Part shown: piece after piece, positions 1 to 11,290 of the stretch
Numbering within the stretch: position 1 is the stretch's first letter
Layout of the letters: the number at the start of each line of letters is the position of its first letter
Assembly (NCBI RefSeq): GCF_964204645.1
Contig: NC_134036.1
Span: forward strand, 10,402,704-10,466,703
Direction of reading: 5' to 3'
From: Tubulanus polymorphus
Taxonomy: Eukaryota; Nemertea; Palaeonemertea; Tubulaniformes; Tubulanidae
Length of the DNA: 64,000 nt
Program-made: the position numbers and the translations under genes
Notes under the pieces: model-generated
The model's database searches: none
What the model was told of the DNA's origin: nothing
The model's input: the letters and a program-made list of their open reading frames with translations, nothing else

Positions 1-226
1 TTTAAGACTGCAGATTGGAACTGTATTTGTGTTTTTTTTTCATGAATATTTGACATCAGAACTTGTAGTTGTCTTTTTTTGCGATTGTTCGACTGCAGTT
101 TGTGGTTTTGTAATTTTTCCTATCCTTCATTTGGACTTCACTTACCTCGGACCAATTTTGCCAGTCCCAGTTTGTCCGAGTTAGGCAAGGTTTAACTGCA
201 GAACTGGTTTTGTATTTTTTGTACTT

Positions 227-2461
227 ATGACACTACAGAACTGGAGTGTTAGTTATTTACTTCTGTTTACAATCATATTTAGAACTTGCAATATGTCTCT
301 TGGAGATATCGAATATAAGTACAAATTGAATTTAGTTACACGTAGTTTCAGTACATCTGCTGATGTTGTACTTAGCTTACAAATGGACTATGGTCTAATC
401 AAAGAATTTCTAAACTTCAAGCAAAAATACAAAGATGCTAGCTATGTTTTATTATTGAATGTAGCCCTTCCAAACTTTGTTCAGTTGCACCATACTGAAC
501 GTCTGAATCAAAGAATCAAAGAAATCTGTTCCTCTGTAAAAAACAAGTACCAGAACTTGTCCGGTAGAAGGTACATGGAACTGAATGCTAAAGTGTGGTC
601 AATGGGCATATATGCCCATGAACTAGTTGATGTTGGGGGGCAAGTTCAGAATTGTAAAATTTTGACCTCTGAAAACTGTGACCTACACAGAAGGATTGAT
701 CTACTTTTGAAATCAATCATTGAATATCAAAACAGTACCCACTCCTTGTCTACCAAATGTCAGGAACAGCAAATAGAAATTGAAAGATTGAGCTCATCAT
801 TAAGTAATTATCTAGACAAGGTTTATAACAATCCTATCAAGACAAATAGTGGGAAATTATTTCATGATCTTAGTGATTGGCAACAAAAGCGTAGACTTCA
901 TTCGCTACATGGGGAAATTGAAAGGGCTCTATGGTTTATGGAAACATATGGCTTGGAAATTGACTCCTTGACTGTAACTAGTGGAACTAACGAGCATAAT
1001 ATCAATTTTAAATCTGACAACAGCAGGAACATAGGTAGTTATGAGAAATTGTCAGACTCCGTGAAGGACAAATTGAAAAATATTTTGTATGTGCTAGACT
1101 CATTTTGTATCAGCGATGCTGCCTACCATGAATTGACCGTTCTTGATTCAGAATTACCAAAGAAGTCACTTATAGTTCAATGTAGGGAATCTCTGTCAGA
1201 TATATATTCCATACATAGGGCTGTTGGGGGAATACCAGGAGCTTACATAAGTTTCCATGAGCAAGTAGCTCTTCTGGTTAAGAATGACCCTTCTCTTCAG
1301 TCTGCTGAGAAAATTGTCATAAAATTGCGTGGTGATGGAGCAAACATGAGTCGTGTTAGTAGTTTCCTAACTATGTCACTTGCCATTCTGAAAGAAGGGG
1401 CAAACACAGGTGTACCTATTCCTATTGCAATTCTTAACCAGTCTGAATCGTATGATTCTATCAAGAATGGTCTCAAGCCACTCATTGAAGAAATCAATGA
1501 AATATTGATTCAAAAGAAAATGGCTATTAATGGTCTATCATATGAGGTTGAAATTGTATTAGGTGGCGATATGAAATTTTTACAACTGTTGTGTGGTTTA
1601 AAAGGCAGTACAGCCAATCAAAGTTGTCCATGGTGCAAAGTGCACAAAGACAACAGACATGAGTGTAATCATAATTGGGATCATTTTCATCAAGATCCTC
1701 TTGTCAGAACCTATGATAATTTAGTGAATGATGCCCTTGAATCCAAAAACGGGGTAGACCATCTACATATATTAAAGATAGATCCAGGAAACATTGTTAT
1801 TGATGAGCTTCATCTATTACTAAGAATATTTGATGTATTATTGCGTAATATCATCACTGATGTTAAGGATCTTGATGACTTTGCCAGACTTGGCCAGCTA
1901 GATACTGCTAATCAACCACTAATAGGAGATAAACTACAAAATCTTTGTAAACTGATAAACTCATGTGGTGTGACTTTCAGGATATGGGAAGTCAGAGATC
2001 CATTAACACATAAAGGTACTGGCAAACTTGATTGGACATCTGTTCAAGGACCCGATGTAAAAACCATTATGACACTTCTACCTCAGATGTTACAGGGGTC
2101 AGATGTCATGCATGCACAGACAAAACATGATGTATTACAACTGTGGATTAATTTCTTTGATTTGTACAAATATTTGTCTGATGATACACATGTACCAGAA
2201 CTATTGGTTTTCTTTAAAAATGTGAAAAATTGGATCACTGATTTTCTCAGTCTTGGTTCTCAAAGGAAGGGATACAAGAAGGCCAATATCACACCCTATA
2301 TGCATGCGCTTCTTTTCGATGTACCTTTCTTTTTGGACAAATTTGGTCCGCTCAAAAGGTATACAGGACAAGGGATAGAAAAGTTGAATGCGATTATCAA
2401 AAGGTACACATGGCTAAGACCTGTAAGGCTGATTCAACTAAGGAGGTATAAACGGTCCTGA
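227..2461 (+). CDS. DDE-like transposase candidate with RAG1/Transib-like residue spacing (744 aa)
   Basis: One long open frame. A better start may be Met23, since the first 22 residues are hydrophobic and unlike the rest. Visible parts: a helical N-terminal half with a possible coiled coil around residues 150-200; LRGDG with D370; LGGDMKF with D448; CPWC (C467, C470) followed by a His cluster at 478-488; IDELH at 525-529; ITPYMH near 688-693; and GQGIEKLN with E718. D448 to C467 is 19 residues and position 698 to E718 is 20. From memory, RAG1 has the same spacings (D708-C727, H942-E962). I infer an RNase H-fold transposase with a zinc-binding insertion, distantly RAG1/Transib-like. The second His of the RAG1 H-x4-H pair is Asp698 here. 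I cannot name the family, and I see no terminal inverted repeats bounding it. Confidence 0.6.
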   Translation: MTLQNWSVSYLLLFTIIFRTCNMSLGDIEYKYKLNLVTRSFSTSADVVLSLQMDYGLIKEFLNFKQKYKDASYVLLLNVALPNFVQLHHTERLNQRIKEICSSVKNKYQNLSGRRYMELNAKVWSMGIYAHELVDVGGQVQNCKILTSENCDLHRRIDLLLKSIIEYQNSTHSLSTKCQEQQIEIERLSSSLSNYLDKVYNNPIKTNSGKLFHDLSDWQQKRRLHSLHGEIERALWFMETYGLEIDSLTVTSGTNEHNINFKSDNSRNIGSYEKLSDSVKDKLKNILYVLDSFCISDAAYHELTVLDSELPKKSLIVQCRESLSDIYSIHRAVGGIPGAYISFHEQVALLVKNDPSLQSAEKIVIKLRGDGANMSRVSSFLTMSLAILKEGANTGVPIPIAILNQSESYDSIKNGLKPLIEEINEILIQKKMAINGLSYEVEIVLGGDMKFLQLLCGLKGSTANQSCPWCKVHKDNRHECNHNWDHFHQDPLVRTYDNLVNDALESKNGVDHLHILKIDPGNIVIDELHLLLRIFDVLLRNIITDVKDLDDFARLGQLDTANQPLIGDKLQNLCKLINSCGVTFRIWEVRDPLTHKGTGKLDWTSVQGPDVKTIMTLLPQMLQGSDVMHAQTKHDVLQLWINFFDLYKYLSDDTHVPELLVFFKNVKNWITDFLSLGSQRKGYKKANITPYMHALLFDVPFFLDKFGPLKRYTGQGIEKLNAIIKRYTWLRPVRLIQLRRYKRS

Positions 2462-2762
2462 AAAGAATAGAACATTTAAAGGACTCTGGCCATGAAAGAA
2501 AGAAAAGGGCATATAAGAAAACTGATCAAATTACTGGTTGTGGGAAAAGCACTCCCGGGCTCAAAGAAAAAAGCGTAGAATACTGCAGGAGATACAGGAA
2601 AATTGTGTTCCATGTGATCCTGTACCTGAAAGTGTTGAGGGATTAAGGTCTGATCTTTTGAAAATGGGTCTTAAAAGTATGCGTAGAACCTATGAACCCT
2701 TGAATAAATTATTCTTGATGAAAAGAGAGATTAAATTGATTATTAATGTTATTAAAGCCTAG
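2458..2762 (+). pseudogene. Frameshifted C-terminal continuation of the transposase-like gene
   Basis: Right after the stop at 2459-2461, coding-like sequence continues in a second frame from 2458 (basic, Lys/Arg-rich) and then in a third frame at 2538-2762, which contains a CVPCD motif. Two frame changes within 100 bases suggest the C-terminus has been broken by indels rather than ending naturally at residue 744. The product would be a basic tail. An unspliced 3' exon is the alternative. Confidence is modest because no domain is recognisable. Confidence 0.35.
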
Positions 2763-2856
2763 CAATTCAAAATGAGGTACGAAAGCCCTGCGAATCAGTG
2801 GTTGGGCTAAGAAAATAGCCATCATGAATGAGTGGTGCCCTTTTCTTTCTTTCATG
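2491..2856. repeat. 21-bp perfect inverted repeat pair
   Basis: Positions 2491-2511 and 2836-2856 are exact reverse complements (21 of 21; core GAAAGAAAGAAAAGGGC). They enclose 324 bases holding the frameshifted tail of the transposase-like gene. They could be the ends of a small insertion or a chance purine-rich pair. Confidence 0.5.
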
Positions 2857-2956
2857 AGTGTTGCCAATTTTTCCTGATTTCGGGATTTTGACATGCATAA
2901 TTCCAAAATTATTTTGATTATAGTGTAAAAATGCGATGATTTTGAAGGTGCAGACA

Positions 2957-4812
2957 CCCATTTTCAGAATTTTTGTACATGTAGTAAGAAATTAATTTGA
3001 ACATGTATGAACTTAAATTATTTTTCCAAAAATTATCTGGAATTTGACCAATTGTTGTAAAAATGTGATGATTTTGTGGAACCATCGATTTAGTATGTAT
3101 ATACGCATGGCTCGGAGAGGGTGGGTCCTGAGATCTCTAAATACATAAGACATACTAAATGCATGACCCCTTTCATGAGAGAAGAGTATATTGATGTTGA
3201 TTGATGAAGTTGTCTTTCATTTTGTGTTATGTATTCTGTCCATTCTGTGTTATGTATTTTGTCTCAAAATAATTACTAATGTTTGTATTTATATGTTTAT
3301 TTTTCTGTTTTTAAAAATAAAATGTTTGCTTATATTACATGTATTCTCAATTACATTTATCTGGATCAGATGGTGGATTCAATATTAACAATTTTGGAAA
3401 GGATTTATTTTTCGAAAACTGCTTTTGGACAAAATTTGATGGAATAGCCTAATACCAGGGTCCGTAGCGGTCTTTAAATTCCATGAAGGTTTTTGAATTA
3501 TGTTGCTGGGGAAATACTAGAATCTTTAAATTTGAAAGCCTGTCTTTGGAAGTCTTTAATGTTATCGATTATCGCCGAGTTGTATGGTGTACGGACATTT
3601 ATTTACTGAAGACAATTCAATGCGTAGCAACAGTCAGCGCCTCGTGATGTCAGTGTAAGTCAGTGTACACGGGGCTAAGCGCTCGATATGCAGATTACTG
3701 ATGTATAGAGGCCTACAAACACCATCACATACACGCTCTAGTCACCATGCTGGCAGCACATCCAGTGCTCATATATTGGGGCGCGCGCGCGCGCTCGCGC
3801 TATACGTTTTGTTTTAATACAGTGTTTGAATGAAAACAGTTTTTTTGAATGCAATATACTACATGAATTATCATTTTTAGAGTAATTATCGGTCTAATAA
3901 TTATCAGTAAGTATTTGAAATGATTTATATTGGGTCATGAGGGGGAAGGTGCGGTATCGGCATTGACGAGGTGGACGGAAACCGAGAAAATTAGGGCCTA
4001 CGGTTGAAAAAATCATTTGAGAATATTATATTCTGAGGGACGAGCCTATTTCAGAGGAGATTTTTATTAAATGGGAAGGGTGATGATGTCATAGGATTTA
4101 CTAAGGCAAAAATTGCGTGGCGTGTCCACGGTGTCGTCAAATTTGTGATTTTAAGCGTCCATTTAAAACCTTAAAATTTTTCTGATTTTTACAGAAAGGC
4201 CGGTTTTTGGCTCTAAAATGGAAAAATCAAATCTGCGACTATCCGAATTTGTCTTACGCCGTTGTGACCGTAGAGACCCGTATATGGCGACTGTATAGTC
4301 AACTCATGCATAAAATGCATTTTTGCTCCATCTATTGACAGCGAAACACACTAAGACACCACTCAACGCGTGCCCGTAATGGGAAAAACACTTGACTTTA
4401 CCGATCAATTTTTACGGTTAATTTGGAATAACTTTTCTCTGCAGTCGGTAAATGATTTTTACATCACGAGAATCACATTATTCTAAAGTAAATTTATCAA
4501 TACTCAACTTTTTACAATAAAACATCATGGAAGATTAACTGCCGTTTAAATCAAATCACTAACACAAAACTCAATAGCGCGCGAGCTTCAACAATGCGTC
4601 GATGGCTGTCATGCGCAACAATGGATTTACGAGAAAGTTCGGCATGGGGATTCGAACCTGACAGGTACAGGCTATCGCGTTCGGTTTCGTAGCGAACGAG
4701 ATCCGTCCACCATTTTCAACGTTGCCGAACCCCGTCGAACCTCACGCCGTTTTTCAGTTTGTCACTCATTATCTACATTATTTTGATATAAAGGTAAGTA
4801 ATTTCATATATT
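2957..4812. other. Non-coding stretch; no gene seen
   Basis: No convincing ORF. Around 2880-3080 there are two diverged copies of a short block ending in GATGATTTTG. A CG-dinucleotide run lies at 3779-3800. Around 4647-4660 the minus strand reads GGTTCGAATCC, an RNA polymerase III B-box as in tRNA-derived SINEs, but no cloverleaf or A-box is clear. Confidence 0.4.
3779..3800. repeat. CG dinucleotide repeat
   Basis: An alternating GC run, interrupted once by CT, in otherwise AT-rich DNA. It is a simple repeat able to adopt Z-DNA. Confidence 0.7.
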
Positions 4813-5395
4813 TTAGTTGCTAGATCGCATAAATTTGGGCCTTAGATCGAGTTGAATAACGCGTTGGACAAAAAGCCTGTTGTAATGAGCAATTATAGAG
4901 GCTACGACCATTCCTTCTGGACCCGGGGCCCTGCCTGCTTCCCTTTTCTGGCTTGCCCCTTTATTTTTCGTTGAAATTTTTTTACCTAGTTCCTTTAAAC
5001 AATGATAATATGCCTTCTCTACTTCGTAGCTAGTGAGACATACTACGTAGAAGAGACTTATATCCTTCCATTGAAAAAATGTTAGATTCTGATTCATTTG
5101 ATAAATCGTTCCAACTACTACCTAGCAATCGTTCCTTATTGAACCAATTAGTCATTGAAGAACTCGCTCCATTAAATCTGACATAGGCAACGGTTTTTCC
5201 AGCCTGGTAGAGCTCTACTTGTACCTAGATAGACATGTAAATTAAACTGTCATTTCAATGAACCAATATTATAATGGTTGGTTTTCACGATAGTTTTATA
5301 TCTTTTAATAACAAATGTTCCTATAAATGACAATAATTGTGAAAACGACGCCAAGTCGAACTATCAACACCACGTGATTAAAACACTGACCTCTT

Positions 5396-5632
5396 TCATT
5401 CATTTACATTCATGTTGCCCCATGCATCCACATGAGGACTCTTCCAAACAAAGTTACATTCTATCGTCGGTTCGGGTCTACTGGGCGGGCATTGGTCATT
5501 GTATGGTTTTGTCCACGCTTCATAAACACCTTTATTAGTCCCTTCACTGGCAACAAACACCAGTCTCCAAGGGCTATCGCCGTACGCAGTCTCGCGAATT
5601 TTTACAAGTGGTTTCACTTTAAACATTAGCAT
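5396..5632 (-). CDS. Candidate coding exon, function unknown
   Basis: A 78-residue open stretch on the minus strand with protein-like composition (Trp, Tyr, Cys and Pro spread evenly) and motifs such as VYEAWTKPY, CPPSRPEP and FVWKSPHVDAW. A polypyrimidine-poor CAG lies just upstream and the frame stays open to it, so this may be a 3'-terminal exon that reads into a stop. I do not recognise the family. A second minus-strand ORF at 4813-5097 could belong to the same transcription unit but looks less protein-like. Confidence 0.3.
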   Translation of the reverse strand: MLMFKVKPLVKIRETAYGDSPWRLVFVASEGTNKGVYEAWTKPYNDQCPPSRPEPTIECNFVWKSPHVDAWGNMNVNE

Positions 5633-6369
5633 GTATACAATATATTCTGAATACGGAATTTCAATAAATAAACACTTAAAACAGTAATCGTAGTCTTACT
5701 TACCGCACGATGACCCTAAAATATGAAAAAGGAGTTATCGAAATCGGACAAAAGAAATTATAATGCAACATGTCGGTGACGTATTAAAACAATATTTGAT
5801 GTCAAACACTCGGGCGTATTACACAGTTTCAGTACATTGAAACTTACTACGGTTATCCTGCGATATGCATGACGTCACAAACAACGACATGGCTACCAGC
5901 GTTATGAAATATTTCATCTGACATTATAGATACATGTCAGGTTTATGTCACCCTGATTTAAGTTGCATATTTTATAATCATATATATCTACAATTTCATA
6001 TCGAATGGTTCATAATATTTCATATCTCTTACAACATGAAATGCTTAATGATAATAATAATAATAATGTATATAACTTGTCTGACACAGTTTTCACATTA
6101 TACTCGTGATTCTGTATATAAACCAATGGTGCCACTGCTCATTCATTCTTTATCTAAGTCAAAATGTTGTGAAAAACAAAACTTTTAGTTAGCGGGAACT
6201 CGAACATGGATTGGTAATTCATGTCTTAAATATGTTTTTAGATTGACCCTGCTACGTTAATCTAGTCCACTTGATACTCAAGAGGACAAGATAAGCATAG
6301 TGGTGAAGTGTTTCTCCGGCCCTGAGTGCGGGGTGCCACATCTTTCGCGATTGGCGTCACAGCAAAACG
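5633..6369. other. Non-coding stretch; ATA microsatellite
   Basis: No gene seen. A short ATA/ATAATA run occurs near 6049-6066. Confidence 0.4.
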
Positions 6370-7316
6370 GATACATGTTTCCGTCTCCTGTTTCCGCGAG
6401 TGCACGACTTTATATATGTAATATAGATAATCATTAATAAGTCATTTTGTTTATAGAACACGGGAGTGATTGGATTGAAATTAGTTGCTCCCTTCGTTAA
6501 GAAGAGAAAAATTGTCATGAATTTTAGGCAGCTTAAATTGAAATCACCATCGGTAAAAAATAGACATTTTTAGAATATACTAATATACTAGACGGTATGA
6601 TCATTGTACAAACATCACCCACTTTCTATCACACTACGTATGTTATCTACTTACAGTTTTGCCGTCGTGTTAAACGTTTGGTTGTTGCAGTCAATATAGA
6701 AACCTTTATGTTGAAAATTCGCACACGAATTTTACACTTCAGATATGTAATACACTATTTACTTTTCTATTCAATTCTCTCAACTTGTCGGTTGTTTTTT
6801 TCAGTACTTGAATCCCGAGTAGAACCGAGTGAAATATGAAACTATTTCGTCTGATATATTTTACTGAAAATTCAGGAGCCACAATTATCAAGCTATCTAA
6901 TAAACTTACTCGACTATTTCTACATACTGTGGAGCTGATCCGAAGTCAAATTAATTCCCATAACTGTGGATTCGGAGTCAAATTCAACCCATACAGCAGT
7001 GGAACTAGATCCAGAACCAACAAACCAACATGACTATGGAATTCAGAGAATTGGATCCAGAGTAAAATAAAACGAACAAAACTGAGTCAAATTAAATAGT
7101 AGGATCCGGGGAAAATATTATGTTACGTAAGCCTTGATTTATTTATTGAAACCCCAGTCACATTGGTTTTTCATGAAAATCCTCATTCATCCAGCCGGGT
7201 GCCTTTGGTCACAAGACTACGACTTATCATAAAATCATACTTCTCATCATAATTTCTAATTATCTAATTATAGTTTATCCTTCAACTAATTGACCTCATC
7301 TGTCAGTTACCATTGT
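6370..7316 (+). repeat. Dispersed repeat arm A1 (left arm of a fold-back structure)
   Basis: This block matches, inverted and diverged, 10195-11290, and matches in the same orientation 47325-48297. Landmarks are TATCTACTTACAGTTTTGCC (near 6641), CAGTACTTGAATCCCGAGT (near 6802), AAACTATTTCGTC and a degenerate series of TGTGGAACTGGATTC-type motifs. The inner end is marked by CTAATTGACCTCATC near 7280. It is non-coding; short ORFs inside are not conserved between copies. Confidence 0.7.
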
Positions 7317-7549
7317 AATATATATATGCCTGACGTTTAGCAATAACTCTCAATGTAAAATCAATGATTTCAATTCATCTGTTCAATATATGTAAGTACA
7401 TTAGTACGATTATGCCAACTGATGTGATATAGATTTATCGATTACAGTTTCGCAGTCGAAGATGTTCACACTTTGGAAAACGTTCGACTCGGGTCTAATT
7501 CGACCTTCACAATTAAATCTGGATATTTTATGATAGAGTGCTGTTAGTA

Positions 7550-8945
7550 AGATAATTGAAATCTTTAGATGGTGAATATTACAATCATTTGAAAGATGAT
7601 TATTATATTAATATCTCTCATGAAAAAAATAAAAACAAAATATTAGCAGAATCAACTTTTATTAATTTAGAACAATCTATAATTAAGAAAATAAATAATT
7701 GTAATGAAATAGAAAAAGTTACTGAAACAGAAATGAATAAAAATAAAAAAGTATAAATTCAAAGAATTGATGAATTATTTGAAATATTTGATACTAATTT
7801 AGAAACAGAAACAATTCATAAACAGAATATACCTTCAAAAACTTATAAACCTAAATCAAAACAAATTCAAATTGAAAAAATTTTACCGAATGGATTAATG
7901 GATGCAACAGATCAAGATTTAAATATTTTCTGATAGAGCAATAAGAGAAATAATAAGTAAACGACAATTAGAGAAGTTAATGGTATAGGAAATGCGCACG
8001 ATAAACTGATTAGATTTCATAAAATTAACACTTTAGAAGATGAATTATTTAAATCAAATGAAGAATCAGAACTATTAAAATAAGATAGAAATCTTAAAGT
8101 AATTGAAGAAATTGAATTTAAAAAATGCATATGTTTTAAAATATAATATAAAATAACAGAAAGAGGAATAAGATTTATTTTTAAAATCATGCGATTATAT
8201 TATGATTAGATTAAAAGTTATTTTTAAAGGTCGAAGGGTCGAGCTCATAAAAAGTAGAATTTTATTTTATTTTTCATCCACTTAACCCTTCACCTTTTGA
8301 AATGAATCAACTATTATCTAATTACTCTAGTAATTCCATGTATATGAAAATTATATAAATGAATATTATATTAATGAAATCAATATTGATGAAAAATGTG
8401 TTATTAAAATGGAGAGTAAACAAGTATACAGTGAGAACAACAAATCATCCTTAGCTAGAATAAAAGTTACTACAAATGCTAAATCAGTAGATAATAAATT
8501 CAAAAAAATTAGCGGAGTTAACAATTCATAAGAAATATTTAATTACTTATATCTAAACAACTACTAATAAATATGGTAATACAATAACAATTCATCTAGA
8601 ATATGAAGGATTAAAAGGTAACAAATATTAATTCATAACATATCTACCAGATAGATTTCACAGATTACCTAGTAAAGATATTGAAGAATTATCTTCTGGT
8701 GACTTCTACTTCATATGAAAAGGTAAGAATGAAAAAGGCACCATGACATAGATTTCGAATAAAAAAATATGTAAAATCAATTTTAATAAAAATTTTGTTA
8801 AATAAATGGAAGTAAATAAGAAGTACTACTGTCCAACTTGTAAAATATGATATAGATAAATCTAAAAAACCAAGACATAATATAACTAAAACACACTTAG
8901 AGAACAAATTAAAATTAGAATTTAAAAATGATATAAAACTGGACG
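7550..8945 (+). pseudogene. Decayed AT-rich gene relic(s), possibly virus- or Polinton-derived
   Basis: About 1.4 kb of very AT-rich DNA in which the plus strand repeatedly reads as Lys/Asn/Ile/Glu-rich protein, broken by stops and frame changes. Recognisable pieces include an acidic segment at 7556-7930, a segment from 8409 that starts with Met and reads KVTTNAKSVDNKF, a piece near 8640-8700 reading YLPDRFHRLPSKDIEELS, and near 8822-8840 KKYYCPTCK followed, in a shifted frame, by THLENKL (a possible CxxC...H zinc finger). The base composition differs sharply from the neighbours. The family is not identified. It lies between inverted arms A1 and A2, so it may be the cargo of that element. Confidence 0.4.
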
Positions 8946-9039
8946 TTTGAAGTGAAAATCTAGAATCTATTACTGGTACCGGTACAAAACTAGACCAAGG
9001 TAATCAATTGTTCAATCACTCTAGTCTGAGTAAATGGTA

Positions 9040-9455
9040 CTTGAGGTAGATGAGGTTATGGCATATAATCATATGAGTAGTATGTGTTGAGGTACCCGTA
9101 GTTGGGTGAACACAGTAGTGGTGGTGTGGTGGTGGTGTAATTACCCTAATAAAGTCGTTAATCCCTCTGATAACAATGAACGTCACAGTGGGTGGTGGTG
9201 GTCCGTTAATCCTCAGTGGCGGTAATTAAGTAAATGCTTTGTGGTGGCAATTAAGTTTATCCTTAGTTGTGGTAATTAGGAGGGGTGGGTAATTAACTAA
9301 ATCCTTTAAGGTGGTAATTAGTAGTGGTGGGAGTAAATAAGAGAAATTTTAATCCGGTGCGGTGTCGACAACACGACAGCGAAGACAACTCATCACCATC
9401 ACCACCACCACCACCACCACCACCACCACCACCACCACCACCACCACCACCATCA
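9040..9455. repeat. GTGG-rich degenerate minisatellite ending in a CAC trinucleotide run
   Basis: 9100-9340 repeats blocks of GTGGTGG plus GTAATTA with variable spacing. 9390-9452 is an almost pure CAC/CCA run. A minus-strand poly-glycine ORF over it is an artefact of the repeat. Confidence 0.75.
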
Positions 9456-10194
9456 TGACCATATCGCCGTGATTCCAATAGAGTCTGATTTACTTTAGGA
9501 ACACGTTTGTTTTTGGGATCGCTAAATGATGTTTGAGATTATTTCGAATATTTCACTCCCAAACAAACGAGACTGACAACGGACAACTCAGGAACTCATG
9601 CATGAACTTCGGAACTCAGAAAGTTATGAACTCATGAACTCAAGCTGTCGTCTCGGGGCTTCAATAACTAAGAGAAAACACAAAATGACTCATACAATAG
9701 AATAGTATTATTAAGATTTCTCACAGCGGTGGAAAAAAGCGGTAGGCCTACTCGAAAAGCGTTTTCCGATTCGGTGTTTTTCATTTGGCGTTTTTCGAAT
9801 ACCGGGAAAAAATTTCGATTATATTTCTAGCCAGCTGAGCTGTTGCAGGAAAGTCCAAATCTCGTTCGGTTAGATTTGATTTGATTTTCAGGACTTCGAT
9901 ATTTTTGGGAAAATATTCTACCCGTTTCTGTAGTTCTGTAGTTAATTAATAATGAACGTAGTTCACTCGATCAAATTAAAGCCACATTGCTGTGCAAGCG
10001 GTCTCGAGTGTACAACCCACAACACTTTTGAATTAAATCCAGTGACAATTATTAGACCCTAAAACCCGTATACTATTGTCTAGGTCAATTTAGACCCGAG
10101 TCAAACGTTGTACAAAATTTTGGAACCTCATCTGCGAAACTGGACTCGATAAATCAATTTTAGGCTGGGTGTGATTGCGAATGTCAGACCTATA
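9456..10194. other. Non-coding stretch between repeat blocks
   Basis: No ORF of note. A short run of GAACTCATGAACT-like repeats occurs at 9589-9650. Confidence 0.4.
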
Positions 10195-11290
10195 TATTTC
10201 TCTAGCAAGTGATGGATGAGGTCAATTAGTTGAAGGCAAAACTATAACCAGATAATAAGACGTTAAAATGTGTATGATTTAGAATTCGTAGACTTATGAT
10301 CACAGATATCCTGCTGGTTCGACAATTAGCCAAATTCAAATTCAACTCTATATCCAGTTTCACAATTTTGTTGGTTTTTGTGTCTGAATCTAGTTCCACA
10401 GTTCTTTTGGTTTGATTTTTCTCTGAATCCAGTTCCTCGGTGTCGTTGGTTTAATTTGACTCTTTGACTTAATTTGACTCTCAGATCAAACGGATAAAAC
10501 CGTGGAACTGGATTTGGAGTAGAGAAAAAATTCCCCCTTTCTGTGGAAGTGATTAAAAAGTGAAATTAAACCTGCATAATATTTGAACTGGATTCAAAGA
10601 TTAAACCGCCATTCTGAGGGATAAATATTGACTGAAGATCCTGTCCCACAAATATGTGAGTTTAATTCGTTATGGTTGAATACGTTCATTAGTTAACTAG
10701 AGAATATCGGATTCTGAAAAATCCACAAATATATCAGACGAAATAGTTTTATATTTCACCCGTTTCCACTCCGGATTTAAGTACTGAAATATGCACCCGA
10801 TAAGTTGAGAGAATTGAATAGAAAAGTAAATAGTGTATGAATATTTGAAGTGTAAAATTAACGAGGGAATTTTCTACATAAAGGAACCTATGTTAAATGC
10901 AGCAACCGATCTTTAACACGAAGGCAAAACCGTAAGTAGATAACAAACGTGGTGTGATAGAAAGTGGGTGATGATTATACAATGACGTGGTACTGATCAT
11001 GCCGTCTAGAATAGTAGTACATGTATATTCTAAGTATTTATAGGTTTTAACTGATGGAGATTTTAAGATCTATGCTGCATAAAATTCATACTTAATTTTT
11101 CTTATATCTGAGCTGAGGACCGAATTCCAATCAAATCATTGAGGTGTTATAAAGAGGACGTGTGAGGGCTTAGGAACTAATTTGAAACGATTGATCAAAC
11201 GAATCACGTGTACTTAAGATTATAATGAATTATTAATGATTAACTATGTTACGTAATAATGTTACATAATACACTCCGTGTTTCCGTCTC
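10195..11290 (-). repeat. Dispersed repeat arm A2 (right arm, inverted relative to A1)
   Basis: Reverse complement of arm A1 with many substitutions. It shares the ACTCCGGATTTAAGTACTG, GGCAAAACCGTAAGTAGATA and TGTGGAACTGGAT landmarks in reverse order. Together with 6370-7316 it forms a fold-back pair around roughly 2.9 kb. Confidence 0.7.

Noticed and set aside
4640-4740. tRNA gene on the minus strand
   Set aside because: Only a B-box-like GGTTCGAATCC is present; acceptor and anticodon stems cannot be drawn.
7550-8945. Intact gene read with an alternative genetic code
   Set aside because: TAA, TAG and TGA all interrupt the stretch and true frame changes occur, so decay explains it better than code change.
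9293-9478. Poly-glycine protein on the minus strand
   Set aside because: Pure translation of the CAC trinucleotide run.
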